Shown here piece after piece: positions 16,492 through 24,564 of a stretch of 64,000 nt of DNA (the first letter of the stretch is position 1; every line of letters begins with the position of its first letter). Position numbers and translations under genes: made by a program. This stretch comes from JALYOC01 sp036675345 (lineage in GTDB: Bacteria > Myxococcota > Myxococcia > Myxococcales > Myxococcaceae): NCBI GenBank assembly GCA_036675345.1, contig JAKFFE010000017.1:1-64000 (forward strand), read 5' to 3'. The notes under the pieces are model-generated. The model ran no database searches. It was given only the letters and a program-made list of their open reading frames with translations, and had not been told where the DNA came from.

Positions 16492-16724
16492 CGGTTCGCC
16501 GCTCCGGTGCGCTGCACCCGGGTGGCCCCGGAGGCAATCTTCAACTCTTCCGCCAGCTTCTCCAGTTCATCCCGCAGGTAGCGCTGGGGCCGGTGCCGGC
16601 CGTTCTCCCAACCATTCACGGTGCTGAAGCTGACCTTCAGCCGATGGGCCAGTTGCTCCTGGGTGAGCCCACTCTTCTCGCGGATGGCCCGTACCAGCTC
16701 GGCGATGTTGGCTTGATTCGACAG
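16488..16724 (-). CDS. XRE-family HTH regulator, first gene of the operon
   Basis: A 78-residue frame with a textbook helix-turn-helix: ELVRAIREKSGLTQEQLAHR then LKVSFSTVNGWENGRHRP, as in Cro/C1 and restriction-modification C proteins. It has no ATG, GTG or TTG at the right place. A CTG at 16724 lies six bases after a strong AGGAGG, so CTG is the likely start. Its TGA overlaps the ATG of the methyltransferase gene (ATGA). By position and family it should control expression of the whole operon, probably by autoregulation, as C proteins do; this is inference. A start further upstream in frame is possible but lacks a good codon. Confidence 0.8.
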   Translation of the reverse strand: MSNQANIAELVRAIREKSGLTQEQLAHRLKVSFSTVNGWENGRHRPQRYLRDELEKLAEELKIASGATRVQRTGAANR

Positions 16725-16878
16725 GGTGCCCCTCCTGCAACTTGCTATAGGCGATCGAATAGAGACCGGTACCTCACGCGAACTCCTGATTCCACGAGCT
16801 TTTCAAAACGGTCTGACATTTCCCGCCCGACGCCCGACTTGAAGGGCGTGTGGCCGGTCGTCAACATGGAGCTGTCCC
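16725..16878. promoter_or_regulatory. Divergent upstream region: defence operon versus TPR gene
   Basis: This 154-bp stretch lies between the HTH gene (minus) and the TPR lipoprotein gene (plus), so promoters for both should be here. On the minus strand a perfect AGGAGG (16731-16736) precedes the CTG start, and CTATAG just before it could act as a -10 element, though I see no convincing -35 partner. No clear operator palindrome for the HTH protein was found by eye. It also marks the right-hand edge of the island; no tRNA or att-like repeat is visible. Confidence 0.4.
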
Positions 16879-17631
16879 ATGCGCCCCCCTCTCCTGTTCT
16901 CCCTCCTCCTCCTCTCCTGCCTCCCGCGTTCCCCGGTCCACCCCAAGTGCGCCGAGTACAACGACCGCTGCGTGGTGGCGTTGGCGAACGGGGCCACCGA
17001 GGAGGCGAAGGTGCTCTGCGACCACTCCCTGGAGTGGTGTGCCGAGTACCCCGACGCCTGGAACAACCTGGGCCTGGTGGAGGAGCGGCTGGGCCATGAC
17101 GCACTGGCCAAGGAGGCCTTCCTCAAGGCGATCCGGCTGGCCCCGGACCACCACCAGGCGCACCACAACATGGGCCGGCTGCTGATGAAGGAGCGCCAGT
17201 TCGCGCGGGCGGCGCAGGAGTTCGAGCGCGCGCTGGACGTGGTCCCCGACTACCGGGACTCGCTGGAGGCCCTGGGGGTGGCGCAGGTGAACCTGGGGCA
17301 GCTGGACCGGGCGGAGGCGCAGTTCCACAAGCTCACCCTGGTCCACCCGGACTACGCCTACGGGCACTACGTCTACTGCGCCTTCCTGGCCCAGCAGTCC
17401 CGCCCGGCCGACGCGGCGCCCTCCTGCGAACGGGCGCAGCTGATCGATCCCTCGCTGGTCCCGGCGCTGCAACTCCTCGGCGCGCTGCTGGTGGACCTGG
17501 GCCGGCTGGAGGAGGCGGCCACCTACTTCCGCCTCTGCCTGGACCGCGATCCCTCCAACTCCCAGTGCCAGGAGAGTCTGGAGCGGATCAACCAGAACCT
17601 CCGCCTGGAGCCCGCCTCCCACCCTCAGTGA
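16879..17631 (+). CDS. TPR repeat lipoprotein
   Basis: The 250-residue protein starts with a short lipoprotein signal (LLFSLLLLSC, Cys about 14) and continues as tetratricopeptide repeats. Visible units include DAWNNLGLVEERLGHDALAK, HHNMGRLLMKERQFARAAQ, SLEALGVAQVNLGQLDRAEA and a last unit ALQLLGALLVDLGRLEEAA. TPR arrays are protein-binding scaffolds; the lipid anchor places it in the envelope facing the periplasm. The gene stands alone between the defence operon and a convergent lipoprotein gene, so there is no pathway clue. Its high third-position GC matches the host, not the island. Confidence 0.88.
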   Translation: MRPPLLFSLLLLSCLPRSPVHPKCAEYNDRCVVALANGATEEAKVLCDHSLEWCAEYPDAWNNLGLVEERLGHDALAKEAFLKAIRLAPDHHQAHHNMGRLLMKERQFARAAQEFERALDVVPDYRDSLEALGVAQVNLGQLDRAEAQFHKLTLVHPDYAYGHYVYCAFLAQQSRPADAAPSCERAQLIDPSLVPALQLLGALLVDLGRLEEAATYFRLCLDRDPSNSQCQESLERINQNLRLEPASHPQ

Positions 17632-17695
17632 CCGGACCGCGCTGGATGTTCGCACCCTCCCCCGGCGCTGGCCGCCGCGTCGCTGCCGCCTGGCC

Positions 17696-18769
17696 CTACA
17701 GCGGGACCTCGATCAGCACCCCGCCGCTGTAGTCCTGCTGGGTCCCCACCAGCCAGGCACGGTCGCCCCGGATGGCCACCCCGGACCAGGAGGGACCGAC
17801 GGGCAAGGAGAGGGTGCGGTCCACCGCGCCGGTCACCGGATCCAGCCGCACCAGGACGTCACCGAGAAAGTGGGTGATTCCCCAGAGGTGGGTGGGGGTG
17901 GCCGCCAGCCCGCGCAGCGCGAGGCCCGAGGCCAGGGTGATCGTGGCGACCAGGGTGTCCGGCTCGTCCCCACTTTGAACCTTCAGCAACTGGGACTGGT
18001 CGGTGTCGCGGTTCAGGCCGGAGAGCCAGAGGTGGGTTCCATCCCAGGCCCCCCCGCGGATGGAGAGCTGGTTGCCCAGATCCAGCTCGGTGTTGATCGA
18101 GTCCACCAGCCCGTCCGCGACAGTGCGCCGCTGGATCTCATCCGATCCCCCGCAGCCGCAGTGCGCCCAGAAGTCCGCGCCCTGCATGGCGACCACCTTG
18201 TCATAGGAGGAAAGGAGGGTGACCGTGGTGCCCAGCGCGCCGGTCTCGGGCACGACCGCGCGCAAGACGGAGTCGCTGTCCCGGGTGAACCACAGGTTCA
18301 TCCCATCGTCGCCCAGTCCCCCGTTGCCCGCGGGGCGTTCGGTCAGCGAGTGGGTGCGCAGGGGCGCCGCGGTGACGCAGCGGTCCGCTGCCGGCACCGC
18401 CTCCTTGCGGGTGAAGGTGGTCCGCGCGTCGCGCTCGTCGGTCACGGTCAGCACCTCGCCCTCCACCGCCCAGCGGTAGGCCCGGTTGTGGGCCAGCGCG
18501 GGGACATCCAGGAACAGGACCTCCTCCGAGAGCTGAGCTTGAACCACCGGGGCACACCCCACCACCCCTGCGCCGCTCTTCGCGAACAGCGTCCCGGAGC
18601 CGTCCTCCTTCAACTCCAGCCAACCCAGCCCTTCCAGCCCCTGCGCCTGCAGCAGGGTTCCGGAGGTGCGCTGCCAGGTGCCGATCAACGGTGGAGCGGG
18701 CGGGGTCTCCGGGCCGCAAGAGAAGAACAGACCCAAGGCAAGGACGAGGACGGTGGCGCGGAAGAGCAT
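17696..18769 (-). CDS. Lipoprotein with beta-propeller-like C-terminal half
   Basis: I do not recognise a named family. From the ATG at 18769 (MLFRATVLVLALGLFFSC) the 357-residue protein has a clear lipoprotein signal. The in-frame extension upstream to 18859 lacks any signal and is less likely. The first 130 residues look like a lipocalin-style domain beginning LIGTWQRTSGTLL. From about residue 150 there are repeated strands with WxxxxxDS and LWLSGLNRDT-type motifs and LVRLDPVTGAVDRTL, typical of beta-propellers. Probably anchored at the outer membrane. Convergent with the TPR gene. Confidence 0.75.
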   Translation of the reverse strand: MLFRATVLVLALGLFFSCGPETPPAPPLIGTWQRTSGTLLQAQGLEGLGWLELKEDGSGTLFAKSGAGVVGCAPVVQAQLSEEVLFLDVPALAHNRAYRWAVEGEVLTVTDERDARTTFTRKEAVPAADRCVTAAPLRTHSLTERPAGNGGLGDDGMNLWFTRDSDSVLRAVVPETGALGTTVTLLSSYDKVVAMQGADFWAHCGCGGSDEIQRRTVADGLVDSINTELDLGNQLSIRGGAWDGTHLWLSGLNRDTDQSQLLKVQSGDEPDTLVATITLASGLALRGLAATPTHLWGITHFLGDVLVRLDPVTGAVDRTLSLPVGPSWSGVAIRGDRAWLVGTQQDYSGGVLIEVPL

Positions 18770-18879
18770 GTCGTCCAAGCTGTCACACGCAACGGCCGCC
18801 GGCGCGGCAAGAGAGTTTGCCCCACCTCCTCCGACGGTGCGGGCCAGGACCGCCGCCACAAAGGGCTTAGACTCGCCGG

Positions 18880-19437
18880 ATGGGAATCTTGACCTTCAGC
18901 ATCAACGTCACCCTGGACGGCTGCGTCGACCACCGGGAGGGAATCGCCGACGACGAGACCCACGCCTTCTTCACCCGCCTCCTGGACGAGGGCGGGGCGA
19001 TGCTGTGGGGCCGCGTCACCTACGAGATGATGGAGAGCTACTGGCCGGCGGTCGCCCGCGGAGACGAGGAGGCGCCGCCGGCGCTCCGCGAGTGGGCGGT
19101 CAAGCTGGAGACCAAGCCGAAGTACGTGGTGTCGTCGACCCGAAAGGACTTCCCATGGACCCACAGCCACCACCTCGAAGGCGACCTGCGCACCAGCGTC
19201 CAGAAGCTCAAAGACGCGACCCCGGCAGGGGTGCTCCTCGGCAGCGGCAAGCTTGCCACCGAGCTGGACCGGCTGGATCTGATCGACGAGTACAAGTTCC
19301 TCGTCCACCCCAGGATCGCCGGCCACGGCCCGACCCTCTACCAGGGCGGGCTGCCCAGCACGCGACGGCTGGAGCTGCTCTCGGCGAAGCCGCTGAACTG
19401 CGGCGCGGTCGCCCTGCACTACCGGCGGGCGCGCTGA
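18880..19437 (+). CDS. Dihydrofolate reductase family (RibD C-terminal fold) protein
   Basis: A 185-residue protein of the RibD/DHFR-like family. It opens with ILTFSINVTLDGCVDHREG and has MLWGRVTYEMMESYWP, the Gly-Arg-x-Thr-Tyr-Glu segment that marks the NADPH site, and a C-terminal LVHPRIAGHGPTLYQG matching the family. These stand-alone reductases resemble YwjB/YyaP; their substrates are mostly unknown, and a true folate role should not be assumed. Length is usual. It reads divergently from the lipoprotein gene at 17696-18769. Confidence 0.85.
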   Translation: MGILTFSINVTLDGCVDHREGIADDETHAFFTRLLDEGGAMLWGRVTYEMMESYWPAVARGDEEAPPALREWAVKLETKPKYVVSSTRKDFPWTHSHHLEGDLRTSVQKLKDATPAGVLLGSGKLATELDRLDLIDEYKFLVHPRIAGHGPTLYQGGLPSTRRLELLSAKPLNCGAVALHYRRAR

Positions 19438-19530
19438 CACAGAGCAGCCCCGTCGCGCAAGGTGGTCCCCCAGGCTGACCCTCCAGACCCGAACGTGCCA
19501 GCATGGCGCGCGCCACCTCCCGGAGAACCC

Positions 19531-20376
19531 TTGATCCGCCTTCGCAATGCACTCCTCACCCTCGGCGTGGTGCTTGGCGCCCTCGCCCTCGCGCAGTCGG
19601 AGGCTCCGCCGTCCGAGCCCCCGCTCGTGACCGACGAGTCCGAGCACGCGACGCCGCCACCTCCGCCCGGAACCGTCCAGCCGCCCCTGGACGGACCGGA
19701 GACCTCCGATCGGGGTTACCCGCTGGAGTACGTGCAGCGGCCGCTCGCCCTGCCGGGATCGATGCTCGAGGTGGGGATCTCACTCGGCGGGGGGCCGGTG
19801 AGCACCGGGCTCTCCGGCGGCGCCACCGCGGCCGTCCGTTACGGGGTGACCTCCTGGTTCCAGCTGGCGGCGAACACCTCGCTGACCGGCGTCGGAGGCA
19901 GCAGCCTGACCTGGAGAGGCGTGGGACTGGGCGCGTTGTTCCCGCTGCTGCGGGGCGGGACCGAGCTCGGCGCCGGCGTCTCGGCCAACCTGTTGCCGTT
20001 CGGGCGTCGCCCCCTGTCGAGCGTGGCGCTGGACCTGCCCTTCCGGGTCCGCTTCGGCAACCTGTCGCTCACCACCGGCAATGGGCTGCTTCGCTACCAG
20101 CCGGGCGATCCGGTGATCGGCAACAGCAGCATCGGCACCGCGGTGTTGGAGGTGCGGGCGGCGTTTCAGCTCCACTCCCACGTCGCGGTCTTCGCCGGCT
20201 CCGATCTGGTGACCCTCTACGGCTTCGGCTTCCTCAACGGGATCTCCCTCTTCCATCCACTCGCCGCCGGCCTGGTGGTCTCACCGTCGGCCAGGCTGGA
20301 TCTCTCGGCGGGCGTGATCGGGGTCTCGCTGCTCAACTACCCCAGCGCGTATTTCAACATCTCGTTCCGGCCGTAG
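19531..20376 (+). CDS. Exported, probably outer-membrane beta-barrel protein
   Basis: From the TTG at 19531 (GGAG ribosome site five bases ahead) the protein has 281 residues and a signal peptide LIRLRNALLTLGVVLGALALAQS. A Pro-rich linker follows (SEHATPPPPPGTV). The remainder alternates glycine-rich amphipathic strands such as SMLEVGISLGGGPVS and VRYGVTSWFQLAANTSLTG, and ends in a strand with terminal aromatic pattern (AYFNISFRP), as beta-barrels do. No family name can be given. The longer frame from 19462 would add a leader with no signal features. The small spacing before the next gene gives no functional link. Confidence 0.75.
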   Translation: MIRLRNALLTLGVVLGALALAQSEAPPSEPPLVTDESEHATPPPPPGTVQPPLDGPETSDRGYPLEYVQRPLALPGSMLEVGISLGGGPVSTGLSGGATAAVRYGVTSWFQLAANTSLTGVGGSSLTWRGVGLGALFPLLRGGTELGAGVSANLLPFGRRPLSSVALDLPFRVRFGNLSLTTGNGLLRYQPGDPVIGNSSIGTAVLEVRAAFQLHSHVAVFAGSDLVTLYGFGFLNGISLFHPLAAGLVVSPSARLDLSAGVIGVSLLNYPSAYFNISFRP

Positions 20377-20467
20377 CGCCTGCGGTTGGTGTCCGCGGCA
20401 CCCTCCCCAGGTGAAGATCTCCGGGTAGAGTCCCCGCGCCGGGCCGGCAGCACGTGGGGGCAGAGCG

Positions 20468-23092
20468 ATGCGGACACACCGAGTGCAGTGGACTTCGACG
20501 GGGCCGTGGGCGGCCGTGCTGGCGATCTTGCTGTCCGCGTCGGCGGGAGCGACCCCGGACGACCCACGGTTCACCGAGGCCGTCTATTACGGCGGCACCA
20601 GCCTGGGCTCGGCCACCGGGTTCGGGTTCGCGCCGGATGGATCGCGGCGGCTGTTCGTCACCCGCAAGACGGGGGCGGTGCGGATCATCCTCGACGGCGC
20701 GCTGCTCCCCACCCCGTTCCACACCTTCACCCCGTTCACCAACAGCGAGTGCGGCGTGATCGGGATGGCCTTCGATCCGGGGTACGTCACCAACCGCTTC
20801 GTCTACTTCCTGGTGACGATCTCCTCCTCCGAACAGCAGATCATCCGCCTGCGCGACGCGAACAACGTGGGGGTGGAGCCGACGGTGATCATCCCCGGTC
20901 TTCCCACCGCCGGAGTGAACCACAACGGCGGCGGGCTTGGCTTCGGGCGGGACGGGCGGCTGTACTGGTCGATCGGAGACAACGGGAGCGTCCGCCGCGG
21001 CGTGGACGCGGACTTGAGCTCGCTGGCGGCGAAGGTCGGGCGCGCGAACCCGGATGGCTCGGTGCCGAACGACAACCCGTTCTTCGACGGCACCGGTCCC
21101 AACAACGACTTCATCTGGGCCCGGGGCTTTCGCAACCCGTTCACCCTCACCTTCCACCCGGTCACCGGGCAGCTGTGGCTCAACGTGGTGGGCACCAGCT
21201 ACGAGCAGGTCTTCGCGCTGGAGGCCGGCGACCACGGCGGCTGGGACGACTACGAGATCAACCAGCCGACCGGCTACGTGCGCCCGGTGATCAAGTACAA
21301 GACCGGTGGTTCGGACGTCCGGACCGTCACCTCCGCCTCCCGCACCGGAGGGGTGACGACTTTCACCACCTCCGGCCCCCACCTGTTCGTCCGGGGCGAG
21401 AAGATCACCCTCGCCGGGGTCTCGGACACCACCTTCAACGGTGACGTCTACGTGGCCGAGGTCCCCAGCCCCACCACCTTCACCGCCGCCCAGCCGGGGG
21501 CGGACGCGACCAGCAGCGGCGGCAGCGCCACCACCCTGGAGGGCGGAAGGTCGCTCAGCGGTGGCTCCTTCTACGACTCCACCGCGTGGCCGGAGGAACT
21601 CCGCGGGAGCTTCTTCTTCGGCGACTACGTGGCCGCCGAGGTCTACCGCGCGCAGCTGGATTCGCAGTTCCGGGTGACCCGGGTGGACCGCTTCTCCAGC
21701 GGGATCGAGAGCTACATCGACGCCACCACCGGACCGGACGGGGCGCTGTACTACCTGGAACACCAGGACGGGCGGATCCACCGGGTCACCTTCAACGCGC
21801 CCTCGGCCGGGATCGCCCTCTCCGCGCAGAACGTCCGCTTCCCCGAGGGGACCGCCTCCACGGTCAGCGTCCGCCTCAACACCGATCCCGGCGGCCCGGT
21901 GACGGTGACCGTCGCGCGGCGCGATGGGGACACCGACCTGGCGGTCTCCGCCGGCGCTTCGCTGCAGTTCACCTCCGCCAACCACGCCACCCCGCAGACG
22001 GTGACGCTCACCTCCACCGTGGACGGGGATGCCGACGACGACCTGGCCACCTTCGAGCTCACCGCCCCCGGGTTGTCCGCAGTGACCTTCCAGGCCACCG
22101 CCACCGACGCCCAGGCCCAGCAGCTGGAAGTCAGCTCCGCGTTCCTGGAGCTGGCCGAGGGAGAGTCGACCACGCTGAGGGTGAGGCTGCAGGCGCGGCC
22201 CTCCTCGGAGGTGACCGTCAACCTGACCGTCTCCGGAGACCCGGACGTGACCCTCTCCCCGGCCACGCTCACCTTTACCAGCGGGGACTACGCCACCTTT
22301 CAAACGGTCACCGTCAGCGCGGCCAACGACTCGGACAACCTCGACGACAGCGCGGAGCTCCAGGTGACCGCCTCCGGCGTGACCGCGCGGAGCGTCAGCG
22401 TGGCGGTGTTCGACAAGGATCCGGCGGCGCCGCGCATCGTCCCGCCCGGACCGCTGTTCGGCGTGGTCAACGCGCCATTCACGCTCCCGCTGCAGGTGGT
22501 CGGCAACCCCGCTCCCACCTGTGCGCTCTCCGGGCAGCCCGCCGGGATGAGCATCGACGCTGGCACCTGCGTGATCTCCTGGACCCCGGCCGCCGTCGGC
22601 ACCTTCACCGCGACGGTGAACGCCACCAACGGGACCACCCCGGATGGGACCGCGTCGCTTTCGATCGAGGTCCGCGAGGACGCGCCCCCCACCTGCTCCA
22701 TCTCCCGCCCGACCGCGGGCGCGACCCTCGGTGGCGCCACCGAGGAGTTCTTCGGGGACGGCAACGACGACGTCAACGCGGTGAAGGCGGACTTCTTCGT
22801 CGGGGACACGCTCGGCTACACCGACACGGTCGGGGCCGGGGCCGCGGGTCACTTCCACTACGGCGGCAGCCACAACCTCTTCGACACCACCGCGTATCCC
22901 GACGGCGAGCACGCGCTGCGGATGGTGGTCACCGACAGCGCCGGCCACACCTGCGAGGCCAGCGTGGTGGTGGTGATCGACAACGGGACCGCCCAGCCGG
23001 ACAGCTGTGGCTGCTCCGCGACCAGTGGTAGCGGGGCGGTCGGCCTGTTCTTGCTCGCGCTGCTCAGAGGCCGTCGTAAACGCTCCAGCTGA
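20468..23092 (+). CDS. Secreted PQQ-type sugar dehydrogenase-like protein with MYXO-CTERM tail
   Basis: The 874-residue protein begins with a signal peptide (AVLAILLSASAGA). Residues about 35-450 form a glucose/sorbosone dehydrogenase-like six-bladed propeller, with GVIGMAFDPGYVTNRFVY, VNHNGGGLGFGRDGRLYWSI and WARGFRNPFTLTF. About 80 residues (GGSDVRTVTSAS onward) interrupt the propeller. Calx-beta-like domains with SAQNVRFPEGTASTVSVRL follow, then an Ig/PIG-type domain and a last Ig-like domain. The end is a MYXO-CTERM signal: CGCSATSG, a hydrophobic segment, then RGRRKR. This tail marks proteins sorted to the cell surface in Myxococcota. Enzyme activity is inferred only. Confidence 0.88.
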   Translation: MRTHRVQWTSTGPWAAVLAILLSASAGATPDDPRFTEAVYYGGTSLGSATGFGFAPDGSRRLFVTRKTGAVRIILDGALLPTPFHTFTPFTNSECGVIGMAFDPGYVTNRFVYFLVTISSSEQQIIRLRDANNVGVEPTVIIPGLPTAGVNHNGGGLGFGRDGRLYWSIGDNGSVRRGVDADLSSLAAKVGRANPDGSVPNDNPFFDGTGPNNDFIWARGFRNPFTLTFHPVTGQLWLNVVGTSYEQVFALEAGDHGGWDDYEINQPTGYVRPVIKYKTGGSDVRTVTSASRTGGVTTFTTSGPHLFVRGEKITLAGVSDTTFNGDVYVAEVPSPTTFTAAQPGADATSSGGSATTLEGGRSLSGGSFYDSTAWPEELRGSFFFGDYVAAEVYRAQLDSQFRVTRVDRFSSGIESYIDATTGPDGALYYLEHQDGRIHRVTFNAPSAGIALSAQNVRFPEGTASTVSVRLNTDPGGPVTVTVARRDGDTDLAVSAGASLQFTSANHATPQTVTLTSTVDGDADDDLATFELTAPGLSAVTFQATATDAQAQQLEVSSAFLELAEGESTTLRVRLQARPSSEVTVNLTVSGDPDVTLSPATLTFTSGDYATFQTVTVSAANDSDNLDDSAELQVTASGVTARSVSVAVFDKDPAAPRIVPPGPLFGVVNAPFTLPLQVVGNPAPTCALSGQPAGMSIDAGTCVISWTPAAVGTFTATVNATNGTTPDGTASLSIEVREDAPPTCSISRPTAGATLGGATEEFFGDGNDDVNAVKADFFVGDTLGYTDTVGAGAAGHFHYGGSHNLFDTTAYPDGEHALRMVVTDSAGHTCEASVVVVIDNGTAQPDSCGCSATSGSGAVGLFLLALLRGRRKRSS

Positions 23093-23253
23093 GCCCCTGG
23101 AAGGTCGCCAATGAGTCGTCGCTCGACCCGGGGTGGCGCCGTCCTTGCTGGGGTAGAATGCGGGCCGCCCCGCAGTGAGCGCCCGATCCGTCCCACTGCC
23201 TGGGCCTCCGGGAAGGCGGATGAACCGCGCTCCCCGGAGCCCATCGGCGGCGG
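23093..23253. other. Gap between convergent genes
   Basis: The MYXO-CTERM gene and the DUF6081-like gene end here from opposite sides. No gene or strong T-tailed hairpin is visible. Confidence 0.4.
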
Positions 23254-24306
23254 CTACTTCTTGGCCTTCTTGCTGCTGACCACGTACTTCTTCATGGTCA
23301 GCTCCGCGCCCTGACCGAAGAGGCGGTTCTCCTCCAGGCTCTCCTCGTCGTAGAAGGCCTCCGGGGTGGGCTCGCCCACGTCCGGATCGTAGGAGCCGGT
23401 CACATCCCCCAGTTTCACCAGGCCGACGTTGGTGGGGCGGTAGGCGTCCAGCAGGGTGAAGGTGCCCATGCCGCAGTTGAGCTGCCGCATGTCCACCGGC
23501 TCCTCGATGCCGCCGTGATCCAGGGTCAGGTACTGGCGGTCCAGCCGGTAGCCGATCTGGTCCACCTGGAACACCTGCTCGTCGTCCACGTACCAGCGCA
23601 CCTTCCCCGCGGAGCGGTCGTATTCGATCTTCAGGTGGTGCTTGTCGTTGAGGGTCCGCGACGCCACCGGGATCTGGTGGGAGAAGGCGGCGTAGTAGCC
23701 CATCGGGCCGCCCTGCCCGAACGGGAGGCGCTCGTAGAAGGCGTAGATGGTCTCGTTGGTGACGAAGAAGTCGAACACCATGAAGGTCTCGAAGTCGGCG
23801 GTGTTCATGGCGAACGCCGCCAGCCGCAGATCGTCGTTCGGGTTGTCCACCAGGTTTCCGAACGGATGGTTCTCGGTCCCGTAGGTCCGCCCACCAATCC
23901 AGCTCTCACAGGCCAACCGCTGCCCGTGGACCGCATCGTGACCGGGGTAGCCGGTGGACGCGGTGTGGTTCATGTAGGCCAGCCACTTGACGTGATCGAG
24001 GCCGCCGGGAAGCCCGCCGTTCTTGCTGTCCTGGCCGATGGTCTTGGTGAACGCCGGCTCACCGGTGGTGGGGTTGACGCCGGTCGGGATCACCCGCAGG
24101 CCCTGGGGACCGGTGGTGACGATGCCGTCATCGCCCACATAGGGCCCCACCTGCAGGTAGTACCACTTGGCGTCCGGGGTGTTGACACTGAAGGGGCCCT
24201 TGAAGTTGTCCCAGGTCTCGCGGAAGGGCGCCTGCGCGGCGGCGGTGAGGGAGAAGGTCAGGGCCAACGACGCGAGAACGGCGGTGAGTCTCGGGTGCGG
24301 GTGCAT
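23254..24306 (-). CDS. Secreted DUF6081-like protein
   Basis: A 350-residue protein with a signal peptide from the ATG at 24306 (MHPHPRLTAVLASLALTFSL, then TAAAQA). The mature part has the segments DAKWYYLQVGPYVGDDGIVT, GGLPGGLDHVKWLAYMNH, DDLRLAAFAMNTADFETFMV, YAFYERLPFGQGG and LDHGGIEEPVDMRQL. I associate these with DUF6081, a family with a concanavalin-like beta-sandwich look and no known activity. Regular acidic and aromatic residues suggest carbohydrate or ligand binding, which is inference. The frame extends to 24396, but those residues precede the signal peptide and are unlikely to be translated. Confidence 0.75.
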   Translation of the reverse strand: MHPHPRLTAVLASLALTFSLTAAAQAPFRETWDNFKGPFSVNTPDAKWYYLQVGPYVGDDGIVTTGPQGLRVIPTGVNPTTGEPAFTKTIGQDSKNGGLPGGLDHVKWLAYMNHTASTGYPGHDAVHGQRLACESWIGGRTYGTENHPFGNLVDNPNDDLRLAAFAMNTADFETFMVFDFFVTNETIYAFYERLPFGQGGPMGYYAAFSHQIPVASRTLNDKHHLKIEYDRSAGKVRWYVDDEQVFQVDQIGYRLDRQYLTLDHGGIEEPVDMRQLNCGMGTFTLLDAYRPTNVGLVKLGDVTGSYDPDVGEPTPEAFYDEESLEENRLFGQGAELTMKKYVVSSKKAKK

Positions 24307-24564
24307 GCAGGTCCTCAGCGCACGCGCCCTGCCCAGCGCGCGCGCAAACGGGTGTTGGTTGGATCCGGCCCGGTCCCCGCTGGCACACTGCGCCACCGCA
24401 AAGGACCCCCGGAGGGTGCAAACTCAACCCCGCTCCGGAGCACCTCCCGGACCCGCGGGTTTGACTGCTGCGTGCATGGGTCCGGGTTGATCCCGCCCAC
24501 CCCTGCGCGCACCCCAGATGATCTCTGGGGCAGCGAAAGACGTCAACGAATTCCTACGCTGGAA
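24307..24564. other. Intergenic region with a small hairpin
   Basis: 258 bases between two minus-strand genes. It should carry the terminator of the upstream 192-residue gene and the promoter of the DUF6081-like gene. A hairpin CCCCAGA-TGATC-TCTGGGG lies at 24512-24530, but it is not followed by a T-run. Nothing else stands out. Confidence 0.4.
24512..24530 (-). terminator. Possible terminator hairpin after the 192-residue gene
   Basis: Perfect 7-bp stem with a 5-base loop, about 35 bases downstream of the stop of the gene at 24565-25143. No U-tract follows, so function is uncertain. Confidence 0.3.

Noticed and set aside
635..16740. BREX, DISARM or Dnd system
   Set aside because: No PglX/PglZ/BrxC, no DrmA/B/C and no DndA-E type genes are present; the Z1/AIPR/DUF4420 set points elsewhere.
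16745..17104. 119-residue minus-strand frame upstream of the HTH gene
   Set aside because: Mostly antisense to the TPR gene; only its last 24 codons (MSDRFEKLVESG) lie in the gap, with no support as a gene.
20354..22948. 864-residue minus-strand frame opposite the MYXO-CTERM gene
   Set aside because: It is Gly/Arg/Val-rich nonsense typical of antisense frames in GC-rich DNA; the plus strand has full domain support.
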